DNA from: Clostridium merdae
Lineage (GTDB): Bacteria; Bacillota; Clostridia; Oscillospirales; Acutalibacteraceae
DNA length: 64,000 nucleotides
Reading direction: 5' to 3'
Assembly: GCF_900176635.1 (NCBI RefSeq)
Contig: NZ_FXLN01000004.1
Span: forward strand, 1 to 64,000
In this document: positions 8,242-17,004 of the stretch, piece after piece
Numbering within the stretch: position 1 is the stretch's first letter
Layout: every line of letters starts with the position of its first letter
Translations under genes and position numbers: made by a program
Notes under the pieces: generated by a model
What the model saw: the letters and a program-made list of their open reading frames with translations, nothing else
What the model was told of the DNA's origin: nothing
The model's database searches: none

Positions 8242-9486
8242 TTACAAAGGCCCCCGAAATAAACTTACGGGATGTATCGTATGGTCACGTTTAGGGTCAA
8301 AACCTGACAGTTCTGCGTCTTTTAATAATATCGCGGGGCGTACTGCATTTGTCCCGAAGCGTTTTTTCAGGCCATCCATGGCAATATCTAATTGTTCCAT
8401 TCGCAGTTGCTCTTTTCCTGCTCCAAATAAATCCAGCTGTAAAGGAGCAGAGTCACTTACCAAATCAGAAATGCCAATTCCAAGGCTGCGAATAGGATGC
8501 TGCCAATCATAATGTTTTAAAAATAATTCCATACCAACCTGCACTATTTCAGTGGTAATGTTAGTGTAATTGGCTAAGGCGTGTTGCCGTGTAAAACCGG
8601 ACAGCTGATTATCTCGGACGCTGATACTGATTGTCCGCCCTTTACAGCCATGTTCTCGGAGTCGCCGGGCAACGCTGTCTGCCAATATGTACAGGATGAT
8701 TTTCACATCTTCGTTGTCGATTAAATCACGTGGCGTAGTGGTGCTATTGCCAATACTTTTCACGACATCTCTGTCTTCATAACGTGAGACTGGTGAAATA
8801 TCAAACCCATTTGCAAAGGCATACAGCACGCTGCCCCATTTTCCAAACCATCCTCTCAAAGTCTTTTCAGGAGTAACGGCTAAGTCACCTATTGTATGCT
8901 TACAATAAGATTCTAATTTTCTCTGCGTAGCCCTCCCAACATACAACAAATCACCCACGGGCAAAGGCCAAGCCATCTCCTGATAATTTGTTCGACTGAT
9001 TTCGGTAACTGCGTCAGGCTTTTTATAATCGCTTCCCAGTTTGGCAAATATTTTGTTGTAAGATACTCCGATACTCACGGTAATTCCTAACTCAAATTTA
9101 ATTCTTTCGCGAATTTTGTGAGCAATATTCACACCGTTCGCGCCGGCGGCCGTGACATCGAGCCAACACTCATCTAGCCCGAAAGGTTCCACCTGATCTG
9201 TATAGTCGAGATAAATCTCATGACACAGGTGTGAGAAGCGCTGATACAACTCAAAGCGAGGTGGCACAATCACCAGTTCAGGACACTTCTGCCGAGCTTG
9301 CCAAAGCGCCTCGCCAGTTTTTATCTGATACCTTTTGGCAAGCTCATTTTTTGCAAGGATAATGCCATGCCGCTGCTCAACGTCGCCGCCCACTGCCACC
9401 GGCTTATCCCGTATCTCCGGGAGATGCAGGCATTCGACACTGGCATAAAAGCTATTGCAATCTGAGTGCAATATTATCCGATCCAC
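8242..9486 (-). CDS. dinB: Y-family translesion DNA polymerase (Pol IV-like)
   Basis: A 414-residue DinB-family polymerase for error-prone bypass of damaged template. The palm domain carries metal-binding Asp in HSDCNSFYASVE (residue 9) and the catalytic pair in FGLDECWLDV (near residue 105). Helix-hairpin-helix thumb and little-finger regions follow (SIGNSTTTPRD). The start is GTG at 9486 with GGAGG eight bases upstream. Two LexA-type boxes precede it. The next gene encodes an SRAP protein, so the operon pairs bypass synthesis with abasic-site protection. UvrX-like phage polymerases such as that of SPbeta give precedent for prophage carriage. Confidence 0.93.
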   Translation of the reverse strand: MDRIILHSDCNSFYASVECLHLPEIRDKPVAVGGDVEQRHGIILAKNELAKRYQIKTGEALWQARQKCPELVIVPPRFELYQRFSHLCHEIYLDYTDQVEPFGLDECWLDVTAAGANGVNIAHKIRERIKFELGITVSIGVSYNKIFAKLGSDYKKPDAVTEISRTNYQEMAWPLPVGDLLYVGRATQRKLESYCKHTIGDLAVTPEKTLRGWFGKWGSVLYAFANGFDISPVSRYEDRDVVKSIGNSTTTPRDLIDNEDVKIILYILADSVARRLREHGCKGRTISISVRDNQLSGFTRQHALANYTNITTEIVQVGMELFLKHYDWQHPIRSLGIGISDLVSDSAPLQLDLFGAGKEQLRMEQLDIAMDGLKKRFGTNAVRPAILLKDAELSGFDPKRDHTIHPVSLFRGPL

Positions 9487-9498
9487 ATTTCCACCTCC

Positions 9499-9544
9499 GA
9501 ATGCTTGTTCTAGTGTATGCTTCTATATATTAGAACATGCGTTC
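9499..9544 (-). promoter_or_regulatory. two LexA (Cheo/SOS) boxes upstream of dinB
   Basis: GAACATGCGTTC at 9533-9544 is a perfect GAAC-N4-GTTC box. GAATGCTTGTTC at 9499-9510 matches with one change. They are 34 bp apart and just upstream of the dinB ribosome site, so the operon should be repressed by LexA and induced by DNA damage. Confidence 0.87.
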
Positions 9545-9639
9545 GAAAACATCAATGGAAATATAATGTAAAATAGACTATAAAGAAGCTTGCTATTTAT
9601 AATTATAGGTATATAATCTAACTTATGCGAGGTGATAAG

Positions 9640-9870
9640 ATGGATTTGCCAGGTCTGCTGTATTTTCAAAACGGTGGTGTTTTCAAAGGTAGTAAAGGTA
9701 ATATACGGTATATTATTAAACCTATTGACGAAAAACTACTAGTACAAACGTGGCAAGGGCCTTATTGCTATGAAAAGTCAGAAATGGAAGATGAATCTCA
9801 ATTTGAGCTAAACGATAACGGTAGAGGTGCAATGCTAGAGTGGCTAACGGAAAAGCTGCAAAGTATATAA
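9640..9870 (+). CDS. small hypothetical protein
   Basis: A 76-residue soluble acidic protein of a small family I know only as hypothetical in Clostridia; function unknown. It has a G-S-K-G-N-I-R-Y core, a W-Q-G-P-Y-C-Y motif and ends E-W-L-T-E-K-L. I choose the ATG at 9640 with GAGGTG six bases upstream. The upstream ATG (9625) lies at the predicted transcript start of a promoter with TTGCTA (9590), 16 bp and TATAAT (9612). It is divergent from dinB and shares its control region. Confidence 0.65.
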   Translation: MDLPGLLYFQNGGVFKGSKGNIRYIIKPIDEKLLVQTWQGPYCYEKSEMEDESQFELNDNGRGAMLEWLTEKLQSI

Positions 9871-9909
9871 AAAATCCCACCCTGTATTATAATACAAGGC
9901 GGGATTTTT
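9871..9909. terminator. bidirectional terminator
   Basis: AAAAATCCC..CCTTGTATTATAATACAAGG-type long hairpin ending GGGATTTTT. It separates the convergent small gene (plus) and Kelch gene (minus). Confidence 0.88.
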
Positions 9910-9912
9910 CAC

Positions 9913-11598
9913 TTAGTTAAACGGATAATTGCTATTATCTAGAATAGACTGTGTAATTGCCGTCAAATCCTTATCATCTATTACACCGTCAGGAATAACA
10001 TCCGTATCAAACCGTGTGGTATCGGTTTGGTCTGCTTGCAACCCGTAATAATAGGCGTCAATACCTAAGTCTAAAAGAGTGTATTCTCCAGTGCGGTTGA
10101 CATCCTTATTGGCCTCAACTTCAATAGTATCTTCACCGCAATTTTCCTCTGCAACATCCATTTCCAGAACGTCGTTATCGGCGATTCGTCCCTTCGTAAT
10201 ATCTACTTTTCCGATTCCCACAGACTTTGCTCTAAACGTGAGCTCAATCAAATCTTTGTCTCCGGTCGCACCGCTATCTTTTCCTAAGTGCGCGACAATG
10301 AATCTCACAGAGCCGGGAGTGGAAGTATCCTCTTTATAGATTTTTAAACCATCCTTAGCAGAGGCTCCTAGATACTCAAATCGTTCCGCATCATAGTCGA
10401 TTTTAATATCCTCTGCGTAGATGTTGCTGACGTTGTGGATAGCAACGGTTGTGCTGAAACGATTGCCTACTTTTACTTTGTTGGGGGAGGCGGTGACGGT
10501 GAGTGTGGGGATAAATTCGTTATTATGCAAAGTGTAAATTTCAGGGAAATCAGAATATCCTTTAAATACGAATAAAGAATTTGATACATAGTGAACTTGA
10601 ACATCGGTACTTCTTGTATACTTTAAAGAAGGTAGGGAATCCCATTTGTTTTCATTTATATTATATTTTTCTACCGTATTTAGATATTCAAAAGACGCAC
10701 TGCTAACACCGGTTTTTCCTCCAATTACATATATTTCATTATTAGCGACTATCGTATTGACATCAAATTTTTTCTCTTTCATACTTGCTAGCGTTGACCA
10801 TTTATTAGAAATTGGGTCATAAGCTTCCATCACGTTCCTATTTATGTGGTCTGGACCGTCCATTCCACCTATAACATATATTATCCCATTAATTGCCGCG
10901 GTATTAAACTTCTCTCTATAAGTTCGGGCAGACGCTTTGCTTGTCCAAACATCAGATAAAGGGTCGTATTCTAAGACAACTATATTTTTATTAGTTCTTC
11001 CAATGATAGCATATAACCTTCCATTAACCACTTCTATTTTGTCGTAATTATATATTGGTGTGGGTAGCGAAGCTTTGCTCTCCCAGGTATCTTTTTGAGG
11101 GTCATATACAGCAAATAAGGATTCATTTGATGTATATATTTTTCCATCCATTACAATCGCTTTTGAATTTGCTGATGATTTAAATGGGAGAGAGGCCTTA
11201 GTCTCCCATGAGTCGGATGCAAAGTCGTATGCCAATAAGACATCTCCATTTGGATAACCGCCTACCAGGTATGCCTTATTGTTCAATGAAACAGTGTCAA
11301 AGTCTAAACGCGAAATAGGCATATTTGCCTTTTCGTGCCACTGATTCGTGGAAAAATCGTACATCTCTGTTTTATTATAATCAGTACTAGTGGTTATTGT
11401 TTTGCCACCAAAATAATAAATATATCCATTATGGGTTACTGAATTTACATGATTATATGCGGAACCATTATAAAGATTTTGCGGTTTAGATTTCACTTTC
11501 CAGTTTTGCGGTTCCTCCGCAAACGCAAATGGCATAATGGATGACATTAGTGTTAATATCAGCAAAAACACTAAGCCTCTTTTCATATTTAATTTCAT
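9913..11598 (-). CDS. secreted Kelch-repeat protein with cohesin and dockerin domains
   Basis: A 561-residue exported protein. A signal peptide (K-R-G, hydrophobic run, cleavage near A-F-A/E-E) is followed by Kelch blades (about 35-330, repeated D-x-W-x-x-K-A and x-Y-V-I-G-G motifs) that should form a beta-propeller. A cohesin-like domain follows (about 366-498; V-K-V-G..N-V-S-N-I-Y-A.. I-D-Y-D), then a dockerin-type pair of calcium-loop segments (about 499-561; DVNRTGEYTLLDL and DGVIDDKDL). The start is ATG 11598 with GGAG eight bases upstream. Cohesins and dockerins mediate protein-protein docking in cellulosomes and other extracellular complexes; the partner is unknown. Its position places it inside the proposed prophage. 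Confidence 0.85.
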   Translation of the reverse strand: MKLNMKRGLVFLLILTLMSSIMPFAFAEEPQNWKVKSKPQNLYNGSAYNHVNSVTHNGYIYYFGGKTITTSTDYNKTEMYDFSTNQWHEKANMPISRLDFDTVSLNNKAYLVGGYPNGDVLLAYDFASDSWETKASLPFKSSANSKAIVMDGKIYTSNESLFAVYDPQKDTWESKASLPTPIYNYDKIEVVNGRLYAIIGRTNKNIVVLEYDPLSDVWTSKASARTYREKFNTAAINGIIYVIGGMDGPDHINRNVMEAYDPISNKWSTLASMKEKKFDVNTIVANNEIYVIGGKTGVSSASFEYLNTVEKYNINENKWDSLPSLKYTRSTDVQVHYVSNSLFVFKGYSDFPEIYTLHNNEFIPTLTVTASPNKVKVGNRFSTTVAIHNVSNIYAEDIKIDYDAERFEYLGASAKDGLKIYKEDTSTPGSVRFIVAHLGKDSGATGDKDLIELTFRAKSVGIGKVDITKGRIADNDVLEMDVAEENCGEDTIEVEANKDVNRTGEYTLLDLGIDAYYYGLQADQTDTTRFDTDVIPDGVIDDKDLTAITQSILDNSNYPFN

Positions 11599-11706
11599 TT
11601 TAATTTCTCCATTCTTTTCATAGAGCATTAATGCTTTTAGTTAAATATAAACAATTGTTCTATATTAATATCGGTCTGTATTGTCGATAATTTAGCATAA
11701 AATAAG

Positions 11707-11742
11707 AATCCCCCGCCAAGAAGAAATCTTCTAGCGGGGGAT
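11707..11742 (-). terminator. terminator after the phage lysis module
   Basis: ATCCCCCGC..GCGGGGGAT hairpin nine bases after the holin stop, followed on the minus strand by TCTTATTTT. Confidence 0.82.
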
Positions 11743-11750
11743 AGCCACAT

Positions 11751-12194
11751 CTATTCGGTTTTTTCCGCTTTGCTTTTAATCGCCGCAAAAGCATCTTTCA
11801 CCTGCTTCGGCATCGGTACACCCATGATGCCAAAGTTTTCTATGATGCTGAATCCCTCATTTGCGATAAAGAACAGAATCACGGCTGTGCGCAGATACCC
11901 GCCGGTATTGGCTACGGTATCGAGCTGCACTGCGACATAAACAATCAGCAGTACACTAAATTTTCGGAGTAGCCCCTTAAGGCTGGCGTTGCTCTCGAAC
12001 GTACCGTCCGCGGTCTTTTGGCTTTTGTGCCAAACCAAAGCAATCAGGATACCTAGTAGGTAATCTACGGCCATAATACCAATTAAAAATTGCAGACTAT
12101 CGTCCCAGCCGCCCAGAGCAGATAAAATAGCGGCGCCGGCCGCGGAAATTGCGGTCAGCGCCGAAAAGTACATAGATTTTGCAGATAGAAGCAT
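11751..12194 (-). CDS. phage holin (TcdE / holin_4 family)
   Basis: A 147-residue membrane protein with three to four hydrophobic helices (AALTAISAAGAAILSALGG, FLIGIMAVDYLLGILIAL, FSVLLIVYVAV) and the family segment F-F-I-A-N-E-G-F-S-I-I-E-N. A charged tail ends it. Holins of this family permeabilise the membrane to release endolysin; related proteins also serve toxin secretion. It sits immediately downstream of the endolysin gene and is the last gene of the late operon. Confidence 0.9.
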   Translation of the reverse strand: MLLSAKSMYFSALTAISAAGAAILSALGGWDDSLQFLIGIMAVDYLLGILIALVWHKSQKTADGTFESNASLKGLLRKFSVLLIVYVAVQLDTVANTGGYLRTAVILFFIANEGFSIIENFGIMGVPMPKQVKDAFAAIKSKAEKTE

Positions 12195-12207
12195 TATGTT
12201 ATCCCCC

Positions 12208-13080
12208 TCAAACTACATTAAAATTGCACTGCTGCGTCACTCTGTTAGCAGTTACTTTGATATGAGCGTGTCTTGCAACCGGCTCCGGAGGCAAGCCCTG
12301 TACATCAATCAGCCAGCCTCGGCCTTTGGAATCCTTGTACGGCTCGGATACTGCAATTACATCTCGCCCAGTTGTGGCAACGGCAGGCTTATCCTTGCAC
12401 TTTGCAAGCAGCGTGTATTTGTCCCCGGCTGCCATGTCTTTGCTGCTAGTGTCGAGCGTTAGGCCGGTAATAGTTGGAGCAGGGGCAGTAAAATCTTTGT
12501 AGCAGTAATTGAGGTCTACCTTTTTGCTGATACCCGGTAGGGTACCGGTACTGCTGTATTGCCACATATCGTACTTACCTGCGTAAGTTACTTTGCTGTT
12601 ATACTGCGCCAGCCAGAACGTCCAATTGGAGAGCTGCGCCATGTCGAGTCGGTTAACCGCCCAATCCTTATTCGCGTACACCCCAGCAGTAAAACCAGCA
12701 GCGGTTAGGCGCTCGCAGAAGATACGGCAAATATCGGTTGCCATCTGCTTACTAATCCCACCGCGCTTTGCTTTGTAGCCGTCGGCATCTTCCATATCAA
12801 TGTACACCGGGTATGTGGGCTTTAAACCCTTAAGTAAGCGCAAGGCATGTGCTGCCTCGCTCTCTGCATCCGTAATTGACATAGCGTAGCTGTACAGATA
12901 TGTACCCCACGGGATGCCCAGCCGGTTACATTCGGATATATTACGCGCCCATTGCTTGTCGTCTTGGCTGGGTATATCACTGCCAATTCCGCAGCGCAGG
13001 ATGGCAAAATCAATGTTACCCTTGAGTTTGTCCCAATCAATGCGTCCGTTGGCGTTGCTCACGTCGATACCTTTAAGCAT
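12208..13080 (-). CDS. phage endolysin, GH25 muramidase
   Basis: A 290-residue lysozyme. The GH25 catalytic domain (about 1-190) shows the opening G-I-D-V-S, the acidic pair in Y-I-D-M-E-D and Y-S-Y-A / W-Q-Y-S blocks. It cuts the glycan strands of host peptidoglycan at lysis. The C-terminal 95 residues form a separate domain, probably for wall binding, which I do not recognise. No signal peptide is visible, consistent with holin-dependent release. The start ATG 13080 follows AAGGAG and overlaps the upstream small gene by eight bases. Confidence 0.92.
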   Translation of the reverse strand: MLKGIDVSNANGRIDWDKLKGNIDFAILRCGIGSDIPSQDDKQWARNISECNRLGIPWGTYLYSYAMSITDAESEAAHALRLLKGLKPTYPVYIDMEDADGYKAKRGGISKQMATDICRIFCERLTAAGFTAGVYANKDWAVNRLDMAQLSNWTFWLAQYNSKVTYAGKYDMWQYSSTGTLPGISKKVDLNYCYKDFTAPAPTITGLTLDTSSKDMAAGDKYTLLAKCKDKPAVATTGRDVIAVSEPYKDSKGRGWLIDVQGLPPEPVARHAHIKVTANRVTQQCNFNVV

Positions 13081-13219
13081 TTATGTTCAACTCCTTTTCC
13101 ACTTGGGCTACATCCTCCGCGGTCATGCGGGGGTACTCCTTAATAATCTCCTCAAAAGTTTCCCCACTTGCTTTTCTGCGTGCAATTACTTGGCAAACAA
13201 TTTTAAGCAGAATATTCAT
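13073..13219 (-). CDS. small phage protein, 48 aa
   Basis: A short ORF between the tail accessory gene and the endolysin. It starts with the ATG overlapping the upstream stop (TAATG) and ends inside the endolysin start region. The product is basic-acidic (RRKASGETFEEIIKEYP, then a TAEDVAQVEKEL helix) and resembles small DUF433-like C-terminal helices only loosely. Coupling on both sides supports it being translated. Function unknown. Confidence 0.6.
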   Translation of the reverse strand: MNILLKIVCQVIARRKASGETFEEIIKEYPRMTAEDVAQVEKELNINA

Positions 13220-13659
13220 TATGCCTCACCTCCGAACGCCAAAGCAGCAATAGCGGCTTGCATATCGGCAATCTCGGCCGCCTGCGTTGCTTGCTGCACT
13301 TCTGTGTAAGTAAGTTGCGCCAGAGTGACACAGAGTCTTTCTTCGGTAACGGCTGGGGTACTTGCCGTGGCTTTGGTTACGACAATAGGTTTAAGTGTTA
13401 ACGCAGTGCGTAGTACGTAATGGTCATAAACCTCCTGCATCTTCTTATCACCATCCTGCGTGACAATGGTCAGGCGGTCGGTTTTGCTAGCTTCTGAGGT
13501 TAAGGCATCTAAAGCATCTAAAGCATCAAAAGAAATTGTATCTTTAGCAATCTGGATTTCAAGGCTGTCCCGCTGCGCTCCTTGATGGTAACCACCATTT
13601 GCGTTAATATTAGCGACGTTAATGGTTGTTTCGTCTGCGAAAATAATTTGCTGTGTCAT
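13219..13659 (-). CDS. phage tail-region protein of unknown function
   Basis: A 146-residue acidic protein with an N-terminal beta-rich part, a run D-A-L-D-A-L-D-A-L and a C-terminal alanine-rich helix (E-V-Q-Q-A-T-Q-A-A-E-I-A-D-M-Q-A-A-I-A-A-L). It lies between tail-fibre-like genes and the lysis module, as host-range accessory genes usually do. I do not recognise a named family. It shares one base with the next small ORF. Confidence 0.7.
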   Translation of the reverse strand: MTQQIIFADETTINVANINANGGYHQGAQRDSLEIQIAKDTISFDALDALDALTSEASKTDRLTIVTQDGDKKMQEVYDHYVLRTALTLKPIVVTKATASTPAVTEERLCVTLAQLTYTEVQQATQAAEIADMQAAIAALAFGGEA

Positions 13660-13676
13660 TTTATCTCCTCCTTAAA

Positions 13677-14315
13677 TTAATCTTGGTATATAGGCAAACT
13701 ACCTGTTGTGCCGTTAATTCGTTCATTCAAAAAATAAAGTGCTGGGCATTTAAAGTAAAAACTGGAGCCGTGTGAGCTTGTCGATGTAAGAGTGGCACTA
13801 ATGAAAATGGAAATGTATCTAGCGTCATACTTATCAGCATTTGGACTTTTTAATACAAAATTCTTATCAAAGCTTGCGCGAGTTATAATCTGATTATTGT
13901 TCCAGTATGGAAGCCCAGTAGGTTGATAGCTTGAATAAACCAATCCCATAGATGATTCAGCATAATATTTTTCAACTGTACAACTATTAAAGCTAAATAA
14001 ATCTATAAGCTTTGTAATAGTTATACCTGTCTCAAGTGTGAAATCCACAGCACACTGAAAAGCAATTATACTGTTTTTATTGGATTGAGATACACTCATT
14101 ACTAAATTTCCATAATCATCTACATATAGATTCCAATCGTTCTGCACCGTACGCCAACTAATTGTATAACCTACTCCGCTAGTGAAAATCTTTCTATTCA
14201 CACTCCCACTTGCTACCCACAGCTCTTTCTGTTTTCGGTTCACACTACCTTGGGGCAGCCACAACTCCTTTTGCTTACGGTTCACACCACCGCTTGGTAG
14301 CCACAACTCCGGCAT
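13677..14315 (-). CDS. phage tail appendage protein with N-terminal repeats
   Basis: A 212-residue protein. The first 42 residues hold three tandem copies of an ELW(L/V)-x2-G-x-V-N-R-K motif, also seen in other Clostridia tail proteins. The rest is Ser/Asn/Thr- and Tyr-rich and probably beta-structured, as in receptor-binding tips. I use the ATG at 14315, which overlaps the upstream stop (TGATG) and has GGGGTG seven bases before it, rather than an in-frame ATG at 14330. Likely a host-range determinant; the exact role is inferred from position. Confidence 0.72.
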   Translation of the reverse strand: MPELWLPSGGVNRKQKELWLPQGSVNRKQKELWVASGSVNRKIFTSGVGYTISWRTVQNDWNLYVDDYGNLVMSVSQSNKNSIIAFQCAVDFTLETGITITKLIDLFSFNSCTVEKYYAESSMGLVYSSYQPTGLPYWNNNQIITRASFDKNFVLKSPNADKYDARYISIFISATLTSTSSHGSSFYFKCPALYFLNERINGTTGSLPIYQD

Positions 14316-14857
14316 CAGTACACACCCCATATTTTACCGTCACCAATGTAAGACGACGGAGCAGAGGTGGATACAGTGAGAGCACTGGTAACGGAGGTGG
14401 TATTTGTGGATGAACCAGTAATACTCGCAGGTAATACTCCGCTTGCATCGAGCTTAAGCAGCTTGTTTGCATTAGCGGTAGTCACTACATCGGTTGTAGG
14501 CACAGCACTCACGTCCGCAGCGGTCAGTGTGATGTCTGCACTAAGTGCTTTGTTATTGATTTTCCGGGTGTTGGGGACGGAGGCGTTCCACTTTGTACGC
14601 TCGGCAGCGGTGATGTGAGCGGTGGTGTCGGAGGTATGAGTGGCGAGGGTTTCCGCACTGGCTGTAACCTCAAATCCGTCTGCAATACGCCCCTCTAAAT
14701 CATTCATTTCAGTTTCGTCAAAAGCGTTTCCAATTTCTGTAACATTACCCTCGGCGCGCATCACGTCATAAGTGTTTTCTATTCCCGTAGTTTCAAATCG
14801 GCGGCGGTTCGGAAATTCTGACAATCTGTTTTTCCAGACTTTTATTTGATATGTCAT
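14315..14857 (-). CDS. phage tail fibre-like protein
   Basis: A 180-residue Thr/Ser/Ala-rich protein. It carries the T-A-H-I-T-A-A-E-R-T-K-W-N motif and the K-I-N-N-K-A-L-S-A-D-I-T-L-T-A-A-D repeat that recur in phage tail fibres, ending in a short G-D-G-K-I-W tip. The N-terminus (R-R-F-E-T-T-G, then a helix) probably attaches to the baseplate. It is short for a whole fibre, so it may form one together with the next gene. Confidence 0.78.
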   Translation of the reverse strand: MTYQIKVWKNRLSEFPNRRRFETTGIENTYDVMRAEGNVTEIGNAFDETEMNDLEGRIADGFEVTASAETLATHTSDTTAHITAAERTKWNASVPNTRKINNKALSADITLTAADVSAVPTTDVVTTANANKLLKLDASGVLPASITGSSTNTTSVTSALTVSTSAPSSYIGDGKIWGVY

Positions 14858-14860
14858 ATT

Positions 14861-15262
14861 TTAAATCACTCCAATCGTTTGCCCAGCGTAGGGTTCACCG
14901 GCATACATAATTGCTTGCTTATTATCATCATATAAAGCGTATAGGTCATGCAAGATTTGTTCTATGTTGTTTGCTTTGTGAAATTCGTTCACAGGATTTT
15001 GGGGAGTTGAAGGCGTTGTCTGGTATACAAAATAAGCAGTACGCAGGTTGTTTAGGTTTGAGAGGATTCTTTCAAATTCACCCGGCGTGGGGAAATCTGT
15101 GCGATTCCATGCGCGGGTGTTAATCGCCACACCAAAGATGCCTGCCAGATATGCACAGTTCTGTTCAATACGATTCAGGTCGACGGCGTTGTAATAGCCC
15201 TTCGGAGTCTGATTATTTATGTCACTTTGCGTTCGGTCGTAAACCGGTTCAATCCACGTCAT
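14861..15262 (-). CDS. phage tail/baseplate accessory protein
   Basis: A protein of about 133 residues, unrecognised except by context between the large tail protein and the fibre. It opens W-I-E-P-V-Y-D-R-T and contains a helical N-R-I-E-Q-N-C-A-Y segment, a pattern seen near fibres in Clostridia phages. The last residues (YAGEPYAGQ, then G-V-I) closely match the end of the upstream tail protein. The ATG at 15262 overlaps the upstream stop; a GTG one codon earlier is also possible. Confidence 0.7.
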   Translation of the reverse strand: MTWIEPVYDRTQSDINNQTPKGYYNAVDLNRIEQNCAYLAGIFGVAINTRAWNRTDFPTPGEFERILSNLNNLRTAYFVYQTTPSTPQNPVNEFHKANNIEQILHDLYALYDDNKQAIMYAGEPYAGQTIGVI

Positions 15263-16992
15263 CACAGCACCCCCGTATTCTGCCCGGCATAAAGCTCACC
15301 GGCGTAGTAGGCCAATACAATATCAACGCCATTACCGATTAACGTAGCGTTTGCCACAAAGCCCCCGGTCAGGTCAATATCCATCTTTTCAATGGTATCC
15401 ATCGTGTAGCCAGTGCCGTCAGCGTGCTGCAGCGCAACCTTTTCGCCGGCGCGTTCCTGGTCGAGGATAAACGGTAAGCTGGTTTGGTAGCGGAGCTGAT
15501 AATATTCGTAAAGCCGCTGGGCGATTGCTGGAGCGTTCGAGGCGGAAATCAGCGTAGCGGATTCAAACTTGATGGTGTTTCGCGCCGCGCCCGCTGGAAG
15601 CTTCTCAGCGGCTCGCAGGTATGTTACAGGGTGGTCTTCGTACTTTTTTCCCGTAAGGGTAACTTCACCGTCGACATCAACCGATACGACCACATAATTG
15701 GTGTGCTGCTCGGCGATGGTTCCGCCGGTAATGGCCAGCTCTGCACATGCTGCATCAAACTGGATTTCATGTTGGCCGGTTGCAAGTGTGCCTTGAAATA
15801 TCTGCTCCGCATCGGATTTGAGTACATAATTATGCGCTGTGAGTGACACGTCCGAGATGTAGGACAGCAACTTGACGTTACCGCCGGAAAACTTTCGGGA
15901 ACGAGGGATAAGGTGGTTGTAAGTTGGCGGCTGGGAGTAAATGCGTATTGTGCTGCCCCTGCTGTCGTCCACGATAGCTCCGGCGGCGAATGCGACCTGC
16001 TGCAAAGCGGTTCGGTGAGTACTGATAGCCAGCCAACCGGAGAGGGGAGTGCTGCGTATTGCGTCCTCGACGGTGTAATCTATCCAGCCTGCTGATGCCA
16101 TGATCGCATTGATGATATTTTCAGCAGGCTCGTTCACATAGATTTTCCCAAGTTTAAAATCGGTCTTATCCAGTTCACCTACGCTCGCATTTGCCGTAAA
16201 CTGCCCGGTTGACGCATCTGCACTTTGCCACGTTGCTAACCGAAACGTACCCATTTGTACGGGACCAGAATCCAAGAAATGACGAATGTGCACTTGCTGC
16301 CCTTGCTGGAACAGTTTAAATACCCCCTGTGGATTCATGAGGTTGAAATCATCGGTGGGGCTGTGAAGCGTGAAATTTGCCATGTTGATGGACAGGGTAT
16401 TGGAAATTAAATCGACTTCCTCTGTGATTTTTGCGCTGACAACATCGGTATCTGAATAAGTAAGAAAGGTGCCATAATTGATGGCATGCAGCTTGATATA
16501 CCGGTAAGGCTCCGCAGTACGTTTAAAGGTAATAACGAGCTTCCCAAAATTTTCGACCGGGCACTCGCAAAAGTAGTCCAAGGCATCCGGTTGAAAATCC
16601 TTGCTGATAATAAGCACGCCGCCAAGGGTGAGCCATTGAATATTAACTAAGGCAGGGAAGTCGGGCAGAAAATGAAGCGTCAATCCTGCGCTAGTGTGTT
16701 GTTCGGTGAAAGAGATTTCTAACTTCGGCGGTTCTGCGAAGACACCATCTGCATCGGATATGCTCTGGCTCCAATAACTGAAATCCATACCGGCAGGAGA
16801 GTCAGGGAACAACGGTTTGCTGCCGTCCAACAAAAAGAAGTTTTCTTCCAAGGTTGCATAATCCGGTACGGTCAGATCGTCACGCTTCAGCTGTTCGGTA
16901 TCCGCAAATGGCTGTATATCCGACGCCGCCGGGGAACTGTCTTCTCTCGCTGTAACATCAATTAGGTCTAGCGTAATTTCGGTATATTCCAA
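15262..16992 (-). CDS. phage tail protein (baseplate / tail-tip type)
   Basis: A 576-residue structural protein encoded after the tape measure and a small tail gene, where siphophages carry tail-tip (Tal-like) proteins. It has beta-rich stretches and no obvious enzymatic motif. The C-terminus reads YAGELYAGQ-N-T-G-V-L, a tag shared with the next gene. It probably forms the tail tip that contacts the fibre. The role is inferred from order and size. Confidence 0.75.
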   Translation of the reverse strand: MEYTEITLDLIDVTAREDSSPAASDIQPFADTEQLKRDDLTVPDYATLEENFFLLDGSKPLFPDSPAGMDFSYWSQSISDADGVFAEPPKLEISFTEQHTSAGLTLHFLPDFPALVNIQWLTLGGVLIISKDFQPDALDYFCECPVENFGKLVITFKRTAEPYRYIKLHAINYGTFLTYSDTDVVSAKITEEVDLISNTLSINMANFTLHSPTDDFNLMNPQGVFKLFQQGQQVHIRHFLDSGPVQMGTFRLATWQSADASTGQFTANASVGELDKTDFKLGKIYVNEPAENIINAIMASAGWIDYTVEDAIRSTPLSGWLAISTHRTALQQVAFAAGAIVDDSRGSTIRIYSQPPTYNHLIPRSRKFSGGNVKLLSYISDVSLTAHNYVLKSDAEQIFQGTLATGQHEIQFDAACAELAITGGTIAEQHTNYVVVSVDVDGEVTLTGKKYEDHPVTYLRAAEKLPAGAARNTIKFESATLISASNAPAIAQRLYEYYQLRYQTSLPFILDQERAGEKVALQHADGTGYTMDTIEKMDIDLTGGFVANATLIGNGVDIVLAYYAGELYAGQNTGVL

Positions 16993-17004
16993 GCAATCAC
17001 ATCC

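Noticed and set aside
11707..11750. Prophage left end directly after the holin
   Set aside because: I found no repeat here matching the integrase end. The tRNA-Leu repeat and the displaced terminator argue for a farther left end, though a nearer end cannot be fully excluded.
15484..15846. Plus-strand ORFs opposite the tail genes, and similar ones across 17-24 kb
   Set aside because: They are mirror frames of real minus-strand genes with no ribosome sites of their own.
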